A stretch of 64,000 nt of DNA. Origin: Microbacterium sp. T32 (lineage in GTDB: Bacteria; Actinomycetota; Actinomycetes; Actinomycetales; Microbacteriaceae). Location: the NCBI RefSeq assembly GCF_001619615.1, contig NZ_LQQP01000012.1, positions 124,001-188,000 on the forward strand, read 5' to 3'. The first letter of the stretch is position 1. Each line of letters opens with the position of its first letter. The position numbers were made by a program, and so were the translations under genes. The notes beneath the pieces were generated by a model. It was given only the letters and a program-made list of their open reading frames with translations. It searched no databases and was not told where the DNA came from. Below, piece after piece: positions 28,601 to 36,661 of the stretch.

Positions 28601-28963
28601 GACGGTGCCTCGACCGCCGACGCCGCTGAGCTCCAGCGCCTGCGGGAGATCTTCGAACGGTCCGAGTGGGCGGGTCTCCAGCCGCTCGAGGTCGAGACCG
28701 AGATCGACTTCGTGACGACCCGGCTCGACGGTCGGCCGCACGTCGTGATCTGCAAATTGGATGCCGTCTACCGCCACGGCGATCGCTACGAGATCGTGGA
28801 CTGGAAGACGGGTCGGCCGCCGACCACCGACGCGGAACGCCGTTCACGGATGCTGCAGCTCGAGCTCTACCGCGAGGCATACCACGCGAAGCACGGGGTG
28901 CCGTTCGACCTCATCGACGTGACGCTGTTCTACGTCGGGGATGAGGTCGTCCTGAGGGGGTGA
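25676..28963 (+). CDS. adnB: AdnB-type subunit: UvrD/AddA-like helicase-nuclease
   Basis: A 1095-residue partner of AdnA and the likely lead 3'-5' translocase. Walker A AGAGSGKT at 39-45, motif Ia LTFTRKAAGELAERI, intact motif II VVLLDEYQDTS near 325, QAIYAWRGA motif III, LLTIHGSKGLEWD motif V, and RLAYVAFTRARDHLL motif VI. The nuclease core CKLDAVYRH...YEIVDWKTGRPP is at about 1024-1045. GTG start at 25676 overlaps the adnA stop (GTGA), ensuring 1:1 synthesis. A 1094-residue open frame antisense to this gene is a shadow. Confidence 0.9.
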   Translation: MTAVLSAATIAAALGQFPPTAEQTAVIEAPLTPALVVAGAGSGKTETMAGRVVWLVANGLVRRDEVLGLTFTRKAAGELAERIHRRLHRLSEFEARGLLPELPALHAAGRLAVFADLAALDGARADAERRRVLDELALERGVAREAAGDDDQLLHRPTVSTYNSFADAIVREHGLRIGRDSESAVLSESAAWLLMRKVVFTSDDPRLEERQESPRTLIDAALRIARDSVDNLVDLDRLASFPDEFGRIVERPSTSARVSVYKDVAEAASRVSALGMLADLAAAYDREKARLGVMDFADQVAGALRIVREHPAVVDELRSRYRVVLLDEYQDTSVVQTDLLSTLFASTGVMAVGDPHQAIYAWRGASAGNLGGFPAAFAPDGGCQTFSLLTSWRNSARVLTAANAVLAPLASRSPVAVEELRSRPGAPEGVVEAIFERDLDTEADRVAEWFAGVRAARAADGRATTGAVLFRSKKHMVRFGDALGRRGIPHRILGLGGLLTTPEVVDVVSALRVISDPEAGSALIRLLSGPRWSIGLADLRALAQLARRLATHDVALQPLAPEVVDRLRSTPGADRASLVDALDFVARQTDGHGWLADITAEGRARLREAGAVFAGLRRNIGAPIPELIRLIETELRLDIELAANESRGPARIASAQLRAFVDEIRGFLAADESGSVTSLLAWLDHAEQADEFAPRTEPPEDDVVQLLTIHGSKGLEWDAVAVVRLVTDELPSLARDTKGWLGFGILPSEFRGDSAWLPVLGWRGAETQQELKAAIDAFVEANRARQLDEDRRLAYVAFTRARDHLLLSGSSWSGTKRPRTPSVFLDEATAALGFELGVGDPGEDPYDGERRLLHWPLDPLGSRRVAVSAAVEEVAAARARPAEEPDADLELLLAERADRLRPSHTPAPTRIPASKFKDFVADYGGAVEELRRPLPERPYRQTRLGTLFHAWVEKRSGIVGSGTGLDDAGLWDDEDDGASTADAAELQRLREIFERSEWAGLQPLEVETEIDFVTTRLDGRPHVVICKLDAVYRHGDRYEIVDWKTGRPPTTDAERRSRMLQLELYREAYHAKHGVPFDLIDVTLFYVGDEVVLRG

Positions 28964-29039
28964 CGGCGCCGGGCGCCGGTGGGTCGCCCCGTCTCCGGTG
29001 TCTACCGCGAGGCGCCGACGGACGGCGGGGTCGAAGCGC

Positions 29040-30422
29040 TCAGGCGTCGTCGCGCGCCACGCCCCACCGGCGGAGGGCGGCACGGCTGGCGCGCGCGGCA
29101 TCCTCCTCGTCGTCGATGGCTTCGTGCAGCTGTGCGGCGTCGATGACCTCGCCGGTGTGTTGGGGCTCCGCGGCGGAGTCGGCGTCGTCCCGCGACGTCG
29201 CGCTGTCGGTCTCAGCCGGACCACCGACCGGAGCAGGAGTCCAGCCCTCGAGGTCGATCGGCGCGGTCGGGCCGGGCTCTTCGTCCTCGGCGTCGCTCGC
29301 CCCGAAGTCGGTGCCGTTGGAGGTGCCCGCCGGGGAGGCCACGTCGCGCTCGCGTTCGGCTTCGAGGTAGAGCGCGAGGGCCTCCGGGTCGTAGGCGTCG
29401 GTCTGCATCGAGGTGTCGACCGCGGACGCCGCCGCGGGCGGGACACGCTCGACCAGAGCCAGGGCGTCGTCGATGTCCGATCGGGTCGACGCGACGATGT
29501 GGTCGCCCCGCACGCCGTCCGCGAGGGCTTCCAGCAGAGCGACCGCATCGGCCACGACGTCGGCCTCACCGGCGTCGTGCCCGTGGACGAGCCATTTGGC
29601 GAACTCGAGTTCGGCGTACAGGCGGGCGCGCTCGCGCAGCAGCGGGTCGGGGGAGCGCACCCCGGATGCCGCGTAGCCGTCGTAGACGTCGTCGGTCGCG
29701 GTGGGGGCGGACGCGAGCCACCGCAGGTCGACCGCGGGGTCGCCGACGCTGAGGCCCGACCAGTCCAGGATGCCGCTCACGTGCGGAACCCCGTCGGCGT
29801 CGTCGACGAGGAGGATCGACGCGCTCGTGGCTCCGCCCAGGATGACGGCCGACTCGAAACGCCAGAGGTCGGGCTCGCGCAGCGCGCGGCGCCAGCGCAT
29901 CATCAATCCGTCGGGGACGCGCCCCGTGGCATCCGCCCGATCCAGGAGGCGTGCGACGTCGTCGCGGACCTGCTCGGGAGCGCGCACCGGGAGTCCGTCC
30001 GTGCGCACGATGGAGACCGGGAGAGCGTGCACGGCGGCCAGGGCGGCGCCGATCGCGGGAGCGTAGCCGGGACCCTTGGGCAGTTCGGCGGGGTCGATGC
30101 GGTAGCCGTCGATGACGTCGACGACGAGAACCCGGTTCACGCCCGACCCGTTCTCGCCCACGATCTCGGGCGCCCGGAAGGGCAGGAGAGCCCGCACGCC
30201 GGAAGTCAGGGCGTGCAACGCCCTCGCTTCGGCGGCGAGGACCGCGGCCGCGTCCTCGTCCGTCGGCATCCGCACGACGACCGTGCGACCGTCCTCGAGC
30301 GCGAGCAGCGCGGAGTCGAATCGGCCGGCTGCCTTCTCCGTCAGCGGGGACGTGCTCGTCACACCGATTCCGGGAAGGGCCGTCGTCGCGGACGCGGCTA
30401 GAGTGAAGGGCGAGCGGGCCAT
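29040..30422 (-). CDS. Phosphotransferase-fold protein with degenerate catalytic loop
   Basis: 460 residues. N-terminal lobe (about 1-110) and helical C-lobe resemble aminoglycoside/macrolide phosphotransferases, with GILDWSGLSVGDPAVDLRWL near 215-235 matching the Mg-binding IDW..G.GDP segment. The preceding catalytic loop, normally HGDlxxxNil, reads ILGGATSASILLVDD, so the base Asp and the Asn are both replaced. Residues 330-460 are an acidic disordered extension. It may be a pseudokinase or bind rather than phosphorylate. ATG with TACCCT 6 nt upstream. Convergent with adnB, divergent from nudC. The position is conserved in relatives. Confidence 0.75.
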   Translation of the reverse strand: MARSPFTLAASATTALPGIGVTSTSPLTEKAAGRFDSALLALEDGRTVVVRMPTDEDAAAVLAAEARALHALTSGVRALLPFRAPEIVGENGSGVNRVLVVDVIDGYRIDPAELPKGPGYAPAIGAALAAVHALPVSIVRTDGLPVRAPEQVRDDVARLLDRADATGRVPDGLMMRWRRALREPDLWRFESAVILGGATSASILLVDDADGVPHVSGILDWSGLSVGDPAVDLRWLASAPTATDDVYDGYAASGVRSPDPLLRERARLYAELEFAKWLVHGHDAGEADVVADAVALLEALADGVRGDHIVASTRSDIDDALALVERVPPAAASAVDTSMQTDAYDPEALALYLEAERERDVASPAGTSNGTDFGASDAEDEEPGPTAPIDLEGWTPAPVGGPAETDSATSRDDADSAAEPQHTGEVIDAAQLHEAIDDEEDAARASRAALRRWGVARDDA

Positions 30423-30434
30423 GCCCCCAGGGTA
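30423..30434 (-). promoter_or_regulatory. Leaderless-type -10 box of the phosphotransferase-like gene
   Basis: Minus-strand TACCCT (30429-30434) with a 6-nt spacer before the ATG at 30422. Confidence 0.5.
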
Positions 30435-30486
30435 GGTCGGTCGCTCACCCGATCCCCCCTCGCCACGCCCTTGAGAGAGGTGTTCG

Positions 30487-31398
30487 ATGCCGCTGCCTGT
30501 TCCCGCGGTCCCCGGTCACTGGCCCGGAGGGGCCCTCGACCGCGCGGGAGCCGAACGCGACGTCGACGGCCTGCTCCTCGACGCGCGCGAGGCGTCGGAC
30601 ACGCGCGTGCTGGCGGTGCATCGCGATGCCGCGCCGGTGATCGAGGCGCGTCTGTCGCTGGTGCCGGTCTCGGCGATCACGAACGCGATCGAGTGGGCCT
30701 TCCTCGGACGCTCCTCCGATGGCGCGGCCCTTCTCCTCGCGGTCGTGGAGGAGCAGTCGGATGCCGTGGTCCCCGCGGAGGCGCGCTGGGAGCCCCTGCG
30801 CTCTGTCGGGGGCGACCTGCCCGCGGACGAGGCCGAGATCCTGGGCACCGCAGTCGCTCTCGCCGGCTGGCTGCGAGATGCCGCGTTCTGCCCGGCGTGC
30901 GGAACGCACACCGTTCTGCGGCAGGCGGGGTGGTCGCGACACTGCCCGAACTGCGGCCGCGAGCATTTTCCGCGGACGGACCCGGCGGTGATCGTGCTCG
31001 TGTCATCGGCCGACGATCCGAACCGTGTGCTCCTCGGAGCCAACGCGGCCTGGGGTGGGAGCCGGTACTCGTGCTTCGCGGGTTTCGCGGAGGCGGGGGA
31101 GTCGCTCGAGGACACGGTCGCGCGGGAGGTGTTCGAAGAGGCGGGCGTGCGTCTCGCCGACATCGAGTACCGCGGTTCACAGGTGTGGCCGTACCCGCGC
31201 TCGCTCATGCTCGGGTACCGCGCTCGGGCCATCCGAGACGACGAAGCGCGCGCCGACGGCGCCGAGATCGCCGACGTGCGGTGGTTCGACCGGTCCGAGG
31301 TCGGTGCGGCCCTGCGGGGCGAAGCCGAGGTGCAGCTTCCGGGCGCGGCATCCATCGCCCATCGTCTGATCGATGACTGGTACCGGGAACTCCCGTGA
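30487..31398 (+). CDS. nudC: NADH pyrophosphatase (NUDIX)
   Basis: A 303-residue NudC-type enzyme that hydrolyses NADH or NAD to NMN(H) and AMP and can remove NAD caps from RNA. A zinc ribbon with CPACGTHTVL and HCPNCGREHFPR spans about 135-160. The Nudix box begins GFAEAGESLEDTVAREVFEE near 198. The NudC-specific downstream motif, usually SQPWPFPxS, reads SQVWPYPRS near 230. ATG preceded by GAGAGAGG. The stop overlaps the uvrD2 GTG start (GTGA). Cytosolic homodimer in the family. Confidence 0.92.
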   Translation: MPLPVPAVPGHWPGGALDRAGAERDVDGLLLDAREASDTRVLAVHRDAAPVIEARLSLVPVSAITNAIEWAFLGRSSDGAALLLAVVEEQSDAVVPAEARWEPLRSVGGDLPADEAEILGTAVALAGWLRDAAFCPACGTHTVLRQAGWSRHCPNCGREHFPRTDPAVIVLVSSADDPNRVLLGANAAWGGSRYSCFAGFAEAGESLEDTVAREVFEEAGVRLADIEYRGSQVWPYPRSLMLGYRARAIRDDEARADGAEIADVRWFDRSEVGAALRGEAEVQLPGAASIAHRLIDDWYRELP

Positions 31399-33149
31399 GC
31401 GTGGACCCCCTCAGCGGACTCGACGAGCACCAGCTCGAGGCGGCGCGCGCTCTGCGCGGGCCGGTGTGCGTCCTCGCCGGCGCCGGCACGGGGAAGACGC
31501 GCGTGATCACGCGACGGATCGCGCACGGCGTCGATACCGGCGCGTATTCGCCCCAACGGGTGATGGCCGTGACGTTCACGGCGAAAGCCGCGGGCGAGAT
31601 GCGCGGCCGTCTGCGCGAGCTCGGGGTGACCGGGGTGTCGGCTCGCACGTTCCACGCGGCGGCCCTCGCCCAGGTCAACTTCTTCTGGCCGACCCTGGCG
31701 GGCGATCAAGCGCCGACGATCATCGACAACAAGGTCCGCCTGCTCGCCCACGCCGCCGACGGCGTCGGGCTGGCACCCGACACCGCGACGCTGCGCGATG
31801 TGGCCGGCGAGATCGAGTGGCGCAAGGTCACGATGCGCTCGATCGACCAGTACGCGGCCGAACGCCCCGGCGGGGTCGGTCGGCTCGACGTCGATCAGGT
31901 CGTGGCCCTCCAGCGCTCGTACGAGAAGCTCAAGGACGAGCGACGCCAGATGGACTTCGAGGACGTCCTGCTGACCTGCGCGGGGATGATCGAGGCCGAG
32001 CCCCGCGTGGCTGCCGCGGTCCGCGAGCAGTACCGGCACTTCACGGTCGACGAGTACCAGGACGTCTCGCCGTTGCAGAATCGGCTGCTCGAACTCTGGT
32101 TGGGCGACCGCCGAGACCTGTGCGTGGTCGGCGACGCGAGCCAGACGATCTACTCGTTCACGGGCGCCGACTCGCGCTACCTGCTCGATTTCGCCCGCGT
32201 CCACGAAGACGCCCGCGTCGTGCGTCTGGAACGCAACTACCGTTCGACGGCCGCCGTGCTCGCCGTCGCGAACGACCTCATGCGCGGTCGCGCCGGCGCC
32301 CTCGAGCTCGTCGCGGCGGGCACCGAGGACGCGCCCGTTCCCACCGTTCGCGCGTTCGACGACGAAGAGGCCGAGGCCGCGGGGGTCGCCGCGGCGATCG
32401 CCACCGCCGTCCGTGGCGGGGCGGACCCCCGCAGCATCGCCGTGCTCTACCGGTCGCACGCGCAGTCGGCGGTCCTCCTGAACGCGCTGGCGAAGCAGTC
32501 GATCGCGGCCACGGTGCTCGGCGGCCGGAAGTTCTTCGACCTCCCCGAGGTGCGCCAGGCGCTCATGGCGCTGCGGGCCGCGTCGGTCGCGCCGCTGGAG
32601 ACGGGCTTCCTCGCCACCGTTCGCGACGTCCTGCGCAGCATCGGCCTCACCGACGAACCGCCCGCGGCCGGCGGCGCGCTCCGCGACGCGTGGGAGGCCC
32701 GGGCCGCCCTCCTGCGGTTGGCGGAAGAAGCGCCCGAGGGTACCGATCTGCGTGCGTTCACCGACGATCTCCAGGCCCGCGCGAAGGACCAGCACGAACC
32801 CGCGACGCGCACGGTGACGCTTGCGACGCTGCACGCGGCCAAGGGTCTGGAATGGGATCATGTCTACCTCATCGGGGTCAGTGAGGGCCTGCTGCCGATC
32901 TCGTACGCCCAGACGTTCGAGGCCGTCGACGAGGAACGACGTCTGGCGTACGTCGGCGTCACGCGGGCCGCGCGAACGCTGTCGGTGAGCTGGTCTCGCG
33001 GTCGAGGGCGATCGGAACGGACGCCGTCGCGGTTCCTTCGAGAGATCGGCAGCGGCAGTCTTCGCTCGGCCGATGGGTTCGCCAGACCCGCTGGAGCGAG
33101 TCGGCGCGCAGCTCCAGCGAGCGCGTCACGGGGTCGATCCGACCGCTGA
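31395..33149 (+). CDS. uvrD2: UvrD2-type ATP-dependent DNA helicase, short form
   Basis: A 584-residue superfamily 1A helicase. Walker A GAGTGKT (29-35), Ia VTFTAKAAGEMRGRL, motif II FTVDEYQDVSP near 218, motif III QTIYSFTGADSRYL, motif IV NYRST, motif V TLATLHAAKGLEWDHVYL, motif VI AYVGVTRAARTL. Mycobacterial UvrD2 continues into an HRDC domain and a tetracysteine motif; neither is present here, as the protein ends in a short basic Ala/Ser tail. Its last 191 bp overlap a convergent gene. Coupled to nudC. Confidence 0.87.
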   Translation: MSVDPLSGLDEHQLEAARALRGPVCVLAGAGTGKTRVITRRIAHGVDTGAYSPQRVMAVTFTAKAAGEMRGRLRELGVTGVSARTFHAAALAQVNFFWPTLAGDQAPTIIDNKVRLLAHAADGVGLAPDTATLRDVAGEIEWRKVTMRSIDQYAAERPGGVGRLDVDQVVALQRSYEKLKDERRQMDFEDVLLTCAGMIEAEPRVAAAVREQYRHFTVDEYQDVSPLQNRLLELWLGDRRDLCVVGDASQTIYSFTGADSRYLLDFARVHEDARVVRLERNYRSTAAVLAVANDLMRGRAGALELVAAGTEDAPVPTVRAFDDEEAEAAGVAAAIATAVRGGADPRSIAVLYRSHAQSAVLLNALAKQSIAATVLGGRKFFDLPEVRQALMALRAASVAPLETGFLATVRDVLRSIGLTDEPPAAGGALRDAWEARAALLRLAEEAPEGTDLRAFTDDLQARAKDQHEPATRTVTLATLHAAKGLEWDHVYLIGVSEGLLPISYAQTFEAVDEERRLAYVGVTRAARTLSVSWSRGRGRSERTPSRFLREIGSGSLRSADGFARPAGASRRAAPASASRGRSDR

Positions 33150-33807
33150 CCAGGTGCCGCGCGGCCCTTGCCGCTTCCGCCGCGAGAGTTACGTCGGTGT
33201 CCGGCCGGGCCCGCGCGAGGAGTTGCGCGGCGATCAGCGGCCACGAGGCGTCCTCGCGGCGGCGCACGGCATCCAGGCAGCTCAGACACGCGGTGAGCCC
33301 GGGCGCGATCACGGGTCCGACGGTCGCCGTCGTCGCGCTCAACACGAGCGGGAGGTGCACGACGTCGCGCCGCGAGAGCTCGACCGTGCGGCGCGGGTCC
33401 ACGCGATGCGCGGCCAGCACCACGACCCGCGCGCCATCCGGTACCGGGTGGGTCGCCGGTCCCGCCCAATCGATGCGAGGCGTCCGAGCGGGGAACGCCG
33501 CGAGGACCGCCCGGACGGTGCGGGCCGGAAGATCGTCGGCGACCTGAACGGCGAGCGGGGCCGTTCGTCGGCGCCGGGCGAGCGCGGGGGAGACGGCGGC
33601 CAGCAGGTCCTCGGCGTCGAGATCGTCGCCGCCGTGCAGGCGCACCACGGCGCGAAGGGCGACGCGCGAGGTCCCGGCCTCGAGCGCCGTCAACGCGGCG
33701 TCCGTCCACGGGAATCGGTGGAGCAGGTGGCCGCGGGCCGGGGCGCCGAATTGCACGGTGCCGTCGTGGCGCCAGAGCGGGGGAGCGGAGGGATCGAGTC
33801 GGAGCAT
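32959..33807 (-). CDS. Cyclodehydratase/TOMM leader-binding-like protein (Rv3196-like)
   Basis: 282 residues. N-terminal LRLDPSAPPLWRHDGTVQFG and the stretch VVLAAHRVDPRRTVELSRRDVVHLPLVLS followed by CLSCLDAVRRRED resemble the ThiF/cyclodehydratase-like proteins found at this place in actinobacteria. The core ends with VWRTHRPSEDCRC, where CxC may be a metal or thiol site. No precursor peptide or other thiazole-forming genes are visible, so the role is unknown. ATG at 33807 is chosen since the upstream extension is low-complexity. The 3' end overlaps uvrD2. Confidence 0.68.
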   Translation of the reverse strand: MLRLDPSAPPLWRHDGTVQFGAPARGHLLHRFPWTDAALTALEAGTSRVALRAVVRLHGGDDLDAEDLLAAVSPALARRRRTAPLAVQVADDLPARTVRAVLAAFPARTPRIDWAGPATHPVPDGARVVVLAAHRVDPRRTVELSRRDVVHLPLVLSATTATVGPVIAPGLTACLSCLDAVRRREDASWPLIAAQLLARARPDTDVTLAAEAARAARHLVSGRIDPVTRSLELRADSLQRVWRTHRPSEDCRCRSLEGTATASVPIALDRETSSPTAFARPA

Positions 33808-33847
33808 GCCCCGATGATGGCGGCCCTCAAGGGCCTCTCCGCGGTTG

Positions 33848-33882
33848 TCCCCAGGGCGCTTCGTGAGAAAGCGCCCTGGGGA
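33848..33882 (-). terminator. Hairpin between metalloprotease-like and cyclodehydratase-like genes
   Basis: Perfect 14-bp inverted repeat (33848-33861 with 33869-33882) and 7-nt loop, just downstream of the stop at 33890. It lacks a T-tract. Confidence 0.6.
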
Positions 33883-33889
33883 GGAGGGC

Positions 33890-35341
33890 TCAGACCGGCC
33901 GCTGGTCGCCCGGCGTGGGGTCGTCGTCTTGGTCGCGACCGGTATCGCCGGCCGCGTCGCGACCGTAACCCCCGGCCGCGTCGTCGCCGTCGCGGTCGAA
34001 ACCATCGACGAGTCCCGCGGTCTCCTCGGCGATCAGCTGAGCGAGCGCATCGTCCATGGCATCCGCGGGAGTCGCCTCGCCGCGCGAGGCGGCCGTGAGC
34101 CGGGCGATCAGCCCGGCGGGGTCGTCGATGTCGTCCGCCGACGGCATGAGATCGGGGTAGTCCCACATCGCGTCGCGTCCGGCGACACCCACGGCATCCG
34201 TGACCGCGCGCCACATCGCCGCCGCTTCGCGCATGCGCCGGGGGCGCAGTTCGAGGCCCACGAGCGAGCCCAGCGCCTGCTCCGCGGGTCCGCCGACGGC
34301 GCGGCGACGGCGCACGGCCTCCGCGATGCGCGCGGCCGAGGGGAGCCGCGAGGTCGCGTCCTCGGTGACCACGTCGACCCAGCCCTCGATCGTGGCGAGG
34401 AGGTTCTCGAGGCGGGTCAGCGCCGCCGTCTGCTCCTCCGACCGCTGCGGCAGCAGGGCGCCGCTCTCCAGCGCGCCGCGGAGTTCGTCGGGCTGCGACG
34501 GGTCGAAGCGCGACGCGAGTTCCTCCAGCGCATCGGTGTCGACGCGGATGCCGTGCGCGAACTCCCGCACCTGCGAGATCACGTGCAGCCGCAGCCACTT
34601 GGCGTGGCGGAAGAGGCGGGCGTGGGCGAGTTCGCGGGTGGCCAGGTACAGCGCCAACTGGTCTTCGGGAATCTCCAGGTCGCGACCGAAGTCCGCGAAG
34701 TTCTGCGGCAGGATCGCGGCGTCGCCGTCCGGCATGACCGGGATGCCGACATCCCCGCCGCCCACGACCTCGGTCGACAGGCGTCCCACGACATGCCCGA
34801 GCTGCGTGGCGAACAGGGAACCGCCGACGGTCCGCATCAGGCGGCCGGCGCCGGCGATGAGGTCCTGCATGTCCTCCGGCGCCTGCTGCCCGAGCGCTTC
34901 GGTGAGGGCGTCCGCGATGCTCGTGGCGACGGGTTCGGCGAGCTCCTGCCACACGGGGAGCGTCGCGCTGACCCACGCGCCGCGCGTGACGGCCTTGGGC
35001 GGGCGGGGCAGGTCGGAGATCGTGGTCGACTCGCCCAGCCACAGCGCGGCCAGCGCGAAGGCCTGGTCGAGGTCGGTGCGCTGACCCGTGGACACGCCGA
35101 GGCCGTCCTGGTTCGCGATGTGCAGCGCCTGCCGCTCGGCGAGGCTCCAGTCGATGCCGTCCTGCGCACCGGAGAAGGCGCCCTGCAGCTGGCTCATCAC
35201 GGCCTGCATCATGGCCGGGTCGATCTGCATGCCCGACAGACGCGACAACTGTTCGGGATCGAGGCCGGACGTGTCGCCGGACATCAGGCGCCGCATGAGC
35301 TCCTGGAACTCCTCCTCGGGGCTCCGGTCGTCGTCTGCCAC
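33890..35341 (-). CDS. Zincin-like (DUF2342-type) putative metalloprotease
   Basis: 483 residues, soluble, start GTG. The N-terminal 60 residues are acidic and Met-rich (MADDDRSPEEEFQELMRRLM). The central section ATRELAHARLFRHAKWLRLHVI and the later LLATIEGWVDVVTED follow the zincin-2/coenzyme-F420-associated family pattern. I do not see a canonical HExxH, so protease activity is doubtful from sequence alone. It is divergent from the PDZ/Lon protein, an arrangement conserved in actinobacteria, which suggests a joint envelope or proteolysis role. Confidence 0.78.
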   Translation of the reverse strand: MADDDRSPEEEFQELMRRLMSGDTSGLDPEQLSRLSGMQIDPAMMQAVMSQLQGAFSGAQDGIDWSLAERQALHIANQDGLGVSTGQRTDLDQAFALAALWLGESTTISDLPRPPKAVTRGAWVSATLPVWQELAEPVATSIADALTEALGQQAPEDMQDLIAGAGRLMRTVGGSLFATQLGHVVGRLSTEVVGGGDVGIPVMPDGDAAILPQNFADFGRDLEIPEDQLALYLATRELAHARLFRHAKWLRLHVISQVREFAHGIRVDTDALEELASRFDPSQPDELRGALESGALLPQRSEEQTAALTRLENLLATIEGWVDVVTEDATSRLPSAARIAEAVRRRRAVGGPAEQALGSLVGLELRPRRMREAAAMWRAVTDAVGVAGRDAMWDYPDLMPSADDIDDPAGLIARLTAASRGEATPADAMDDALAQLIAEETAGLVDGFDRDGDDAAGGYGRDAAGDTGRDQDDDPTPGDQRPV

Positions 35342-35466
35342 TTCAGCCGCCTTTCAGCCGGGTCTGGGGGAACGGGATCTACGCTAGTCGCACGTTTCCT
35401 CGCTCTCCTCGGCTCGGCCCTTCGCCGCTTACGCCGCGCGCGAACGACCCGGCAAAGGTAGGACCC

Positions 35467-36606
35467 GTGACCCTGTTCGACGAGAACGCCTCCGTCGTGC
35501 CCGCACCCCGCCGCCGCTGGAGCCGCTCCACGGTTCTCGGTGCGTGGTCGCTGGTCGTGGCCGCGCTCATCCTCTTCGTCTTCACGTTCCTCCCGTCGTC
35601 GTACGTCATCCAGCAGCCCGGTCCGGTCCTCAACACCCTGGGCACGTCTCCGGATGCCGACGGCAACGAGGTTCCGCTGATCACCGTGCCGGACGAGCAG
35701 GACTCGACATCGCAGGGTCAGCTGGATCTGCTGACCGTACAGATCAACGGGAATCGCGAGCGCACACCCAGCTGGATCGAGTTGGCGCAGGCGTGGTTCG
35801 ACCCGTCGCGGGCCGTGGTGCCGCTGGATCGCATCTTCCCCGCCGGCCAGTCCACCGAGCAGCGCAACAACGAGAACGCGGCGATGATGACCGACTCGCA
35901 GCTCGAGGCGTCCGCGGCCGCGCTGCGCCAACTCGGGTACACGGTGCCGCAGGACGTCGTGGTCGGCACGGTCGCCGACGACGGCGCCTCCTCCGGCGTG
36001 CTGCAGGTCGGCGACGTGATCACGTCCGTCGACGGCGCCGGCGTCGCGAGCGTCGATGACGTGCGTGCCGCCGTCCAGACGGCAGCGGGGTCCCCGCTGA
36101 CCCTGGGCATCGAGCGCGACGGCTCGGCCAGCTCGGTGTCGGTGACACCGCGTCTCACCGACGTGAACGGACAGCAGCAGTGGCTCCTGGGGGTCGGTCT
36201 GACCCTCAGCTTCGACCTGCCCGTCGACGTGAAGATCCAGATCAACAACGTCGGCGGCCCGAGCGCCGGCATGATGTTCGCGCTCGGCATCATCGACAAG
36301 ATGTCTCCCGGCGACCTGACCGGCGGCCAGCACATCGCCGGCACCGGCACCATCGACGCCGACGGCAACGTCGGCGGGATCGGTGGCATCCGTCAGAAGC
36401 TCTACGGGGCGCGCGACGCCGGCGCGACCTGGTTCCTCGCCCCGCAGTCGAACTGCAACGAGGTGGTCGGGCACGTGCCCAGTGGCATCCGGGTGTTCGC
36501 CGTGTCCAAGCTCCAGGATTCGCTGACCGTTCTGCAGACGATCCGCGACGGTGGTGACCTCGACGCCCTCCCGTCGTGCGACGGGACCCCCGCCGCCACA
36601 TCCTGA
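35467..36606 (+). CDS. Membrane-anchored PDZ/Lon-type (S16) protease, YlbL-like
   Basis: 379 residues. A transmembrane anchor at about 25-46 (VLGAWSLVVAALILFVFTFL) is followed by an extracytoplasmic region, a PDZ domain (about 150-230: GTVADDGASSGVLQVGDVI) and a Lon-like proteolytic domain (240-350). The catalytic dyad is visible: Ser266 in GGPSAGMMF and Lys311 in IGGIRQKLYG. GTG start after AAAGGTAGGA. TACGCT at 35380-35385 overlaps a reverse TAGCGT, so it shares a divergent promoter with the zincin-like gene. Substrates unknown; YlbL homologues act in DNA-damage or envelope quality control. Confidence 0.87.
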   Translation: MTLFDENASVVPAPRRRWSRSTVLGAWSLVVAALILFVFTFLPSSYVIQQPGPVLNTLGTSPDADGNEVPLITVPDEQDSTSQGQLDLLTVQINGNRERTPSWIELAQAWFDPSRAVVPLDRIFPAGQSTEQRNNENAAMMTDSQLEASAAALRQLGYTVPQDVVVGTVADDGASSGVLQVGDVITSVDGAGVASVDDVRAAVQTAAGSPLTLGIERDGSASSVSVTPRLTDVNGQQQWLLGVGLTLSFDLPVDVKIQINNVGGPSAGMMFALGIIDKMSPGDLTGGQHIAGTGTIDADGNVGGIGGIRQKLYGARDAGATWFLAPQSNCNEVVGHVPSGIRVFAVSKLQDSLTVLQTIRDGGDLDALPSCDGTPAATS

Positions 36607-36649
36607 GGGGATCGTCAGTATGCACGGCTTACCCTCAGAGGCCGACACC

Positions 36650-36661
36650 TAGGATGGACGC
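36650..36661 (+). promoter_or_regulatory. Leaderless-type -10 box of the UPF0182 gene
   Basis: TAGGAT (36650-36655) with a 6-nt spacer before the GTG at 36662. Confidence 0.6.

Noticed and set aside
25493..28777. 1094-codon open frame on the minus strand
   Set aside because: Antisense to adnB, whose helicase and nuclease motifs are complete. High GC leaves long stop-free antisense frames.
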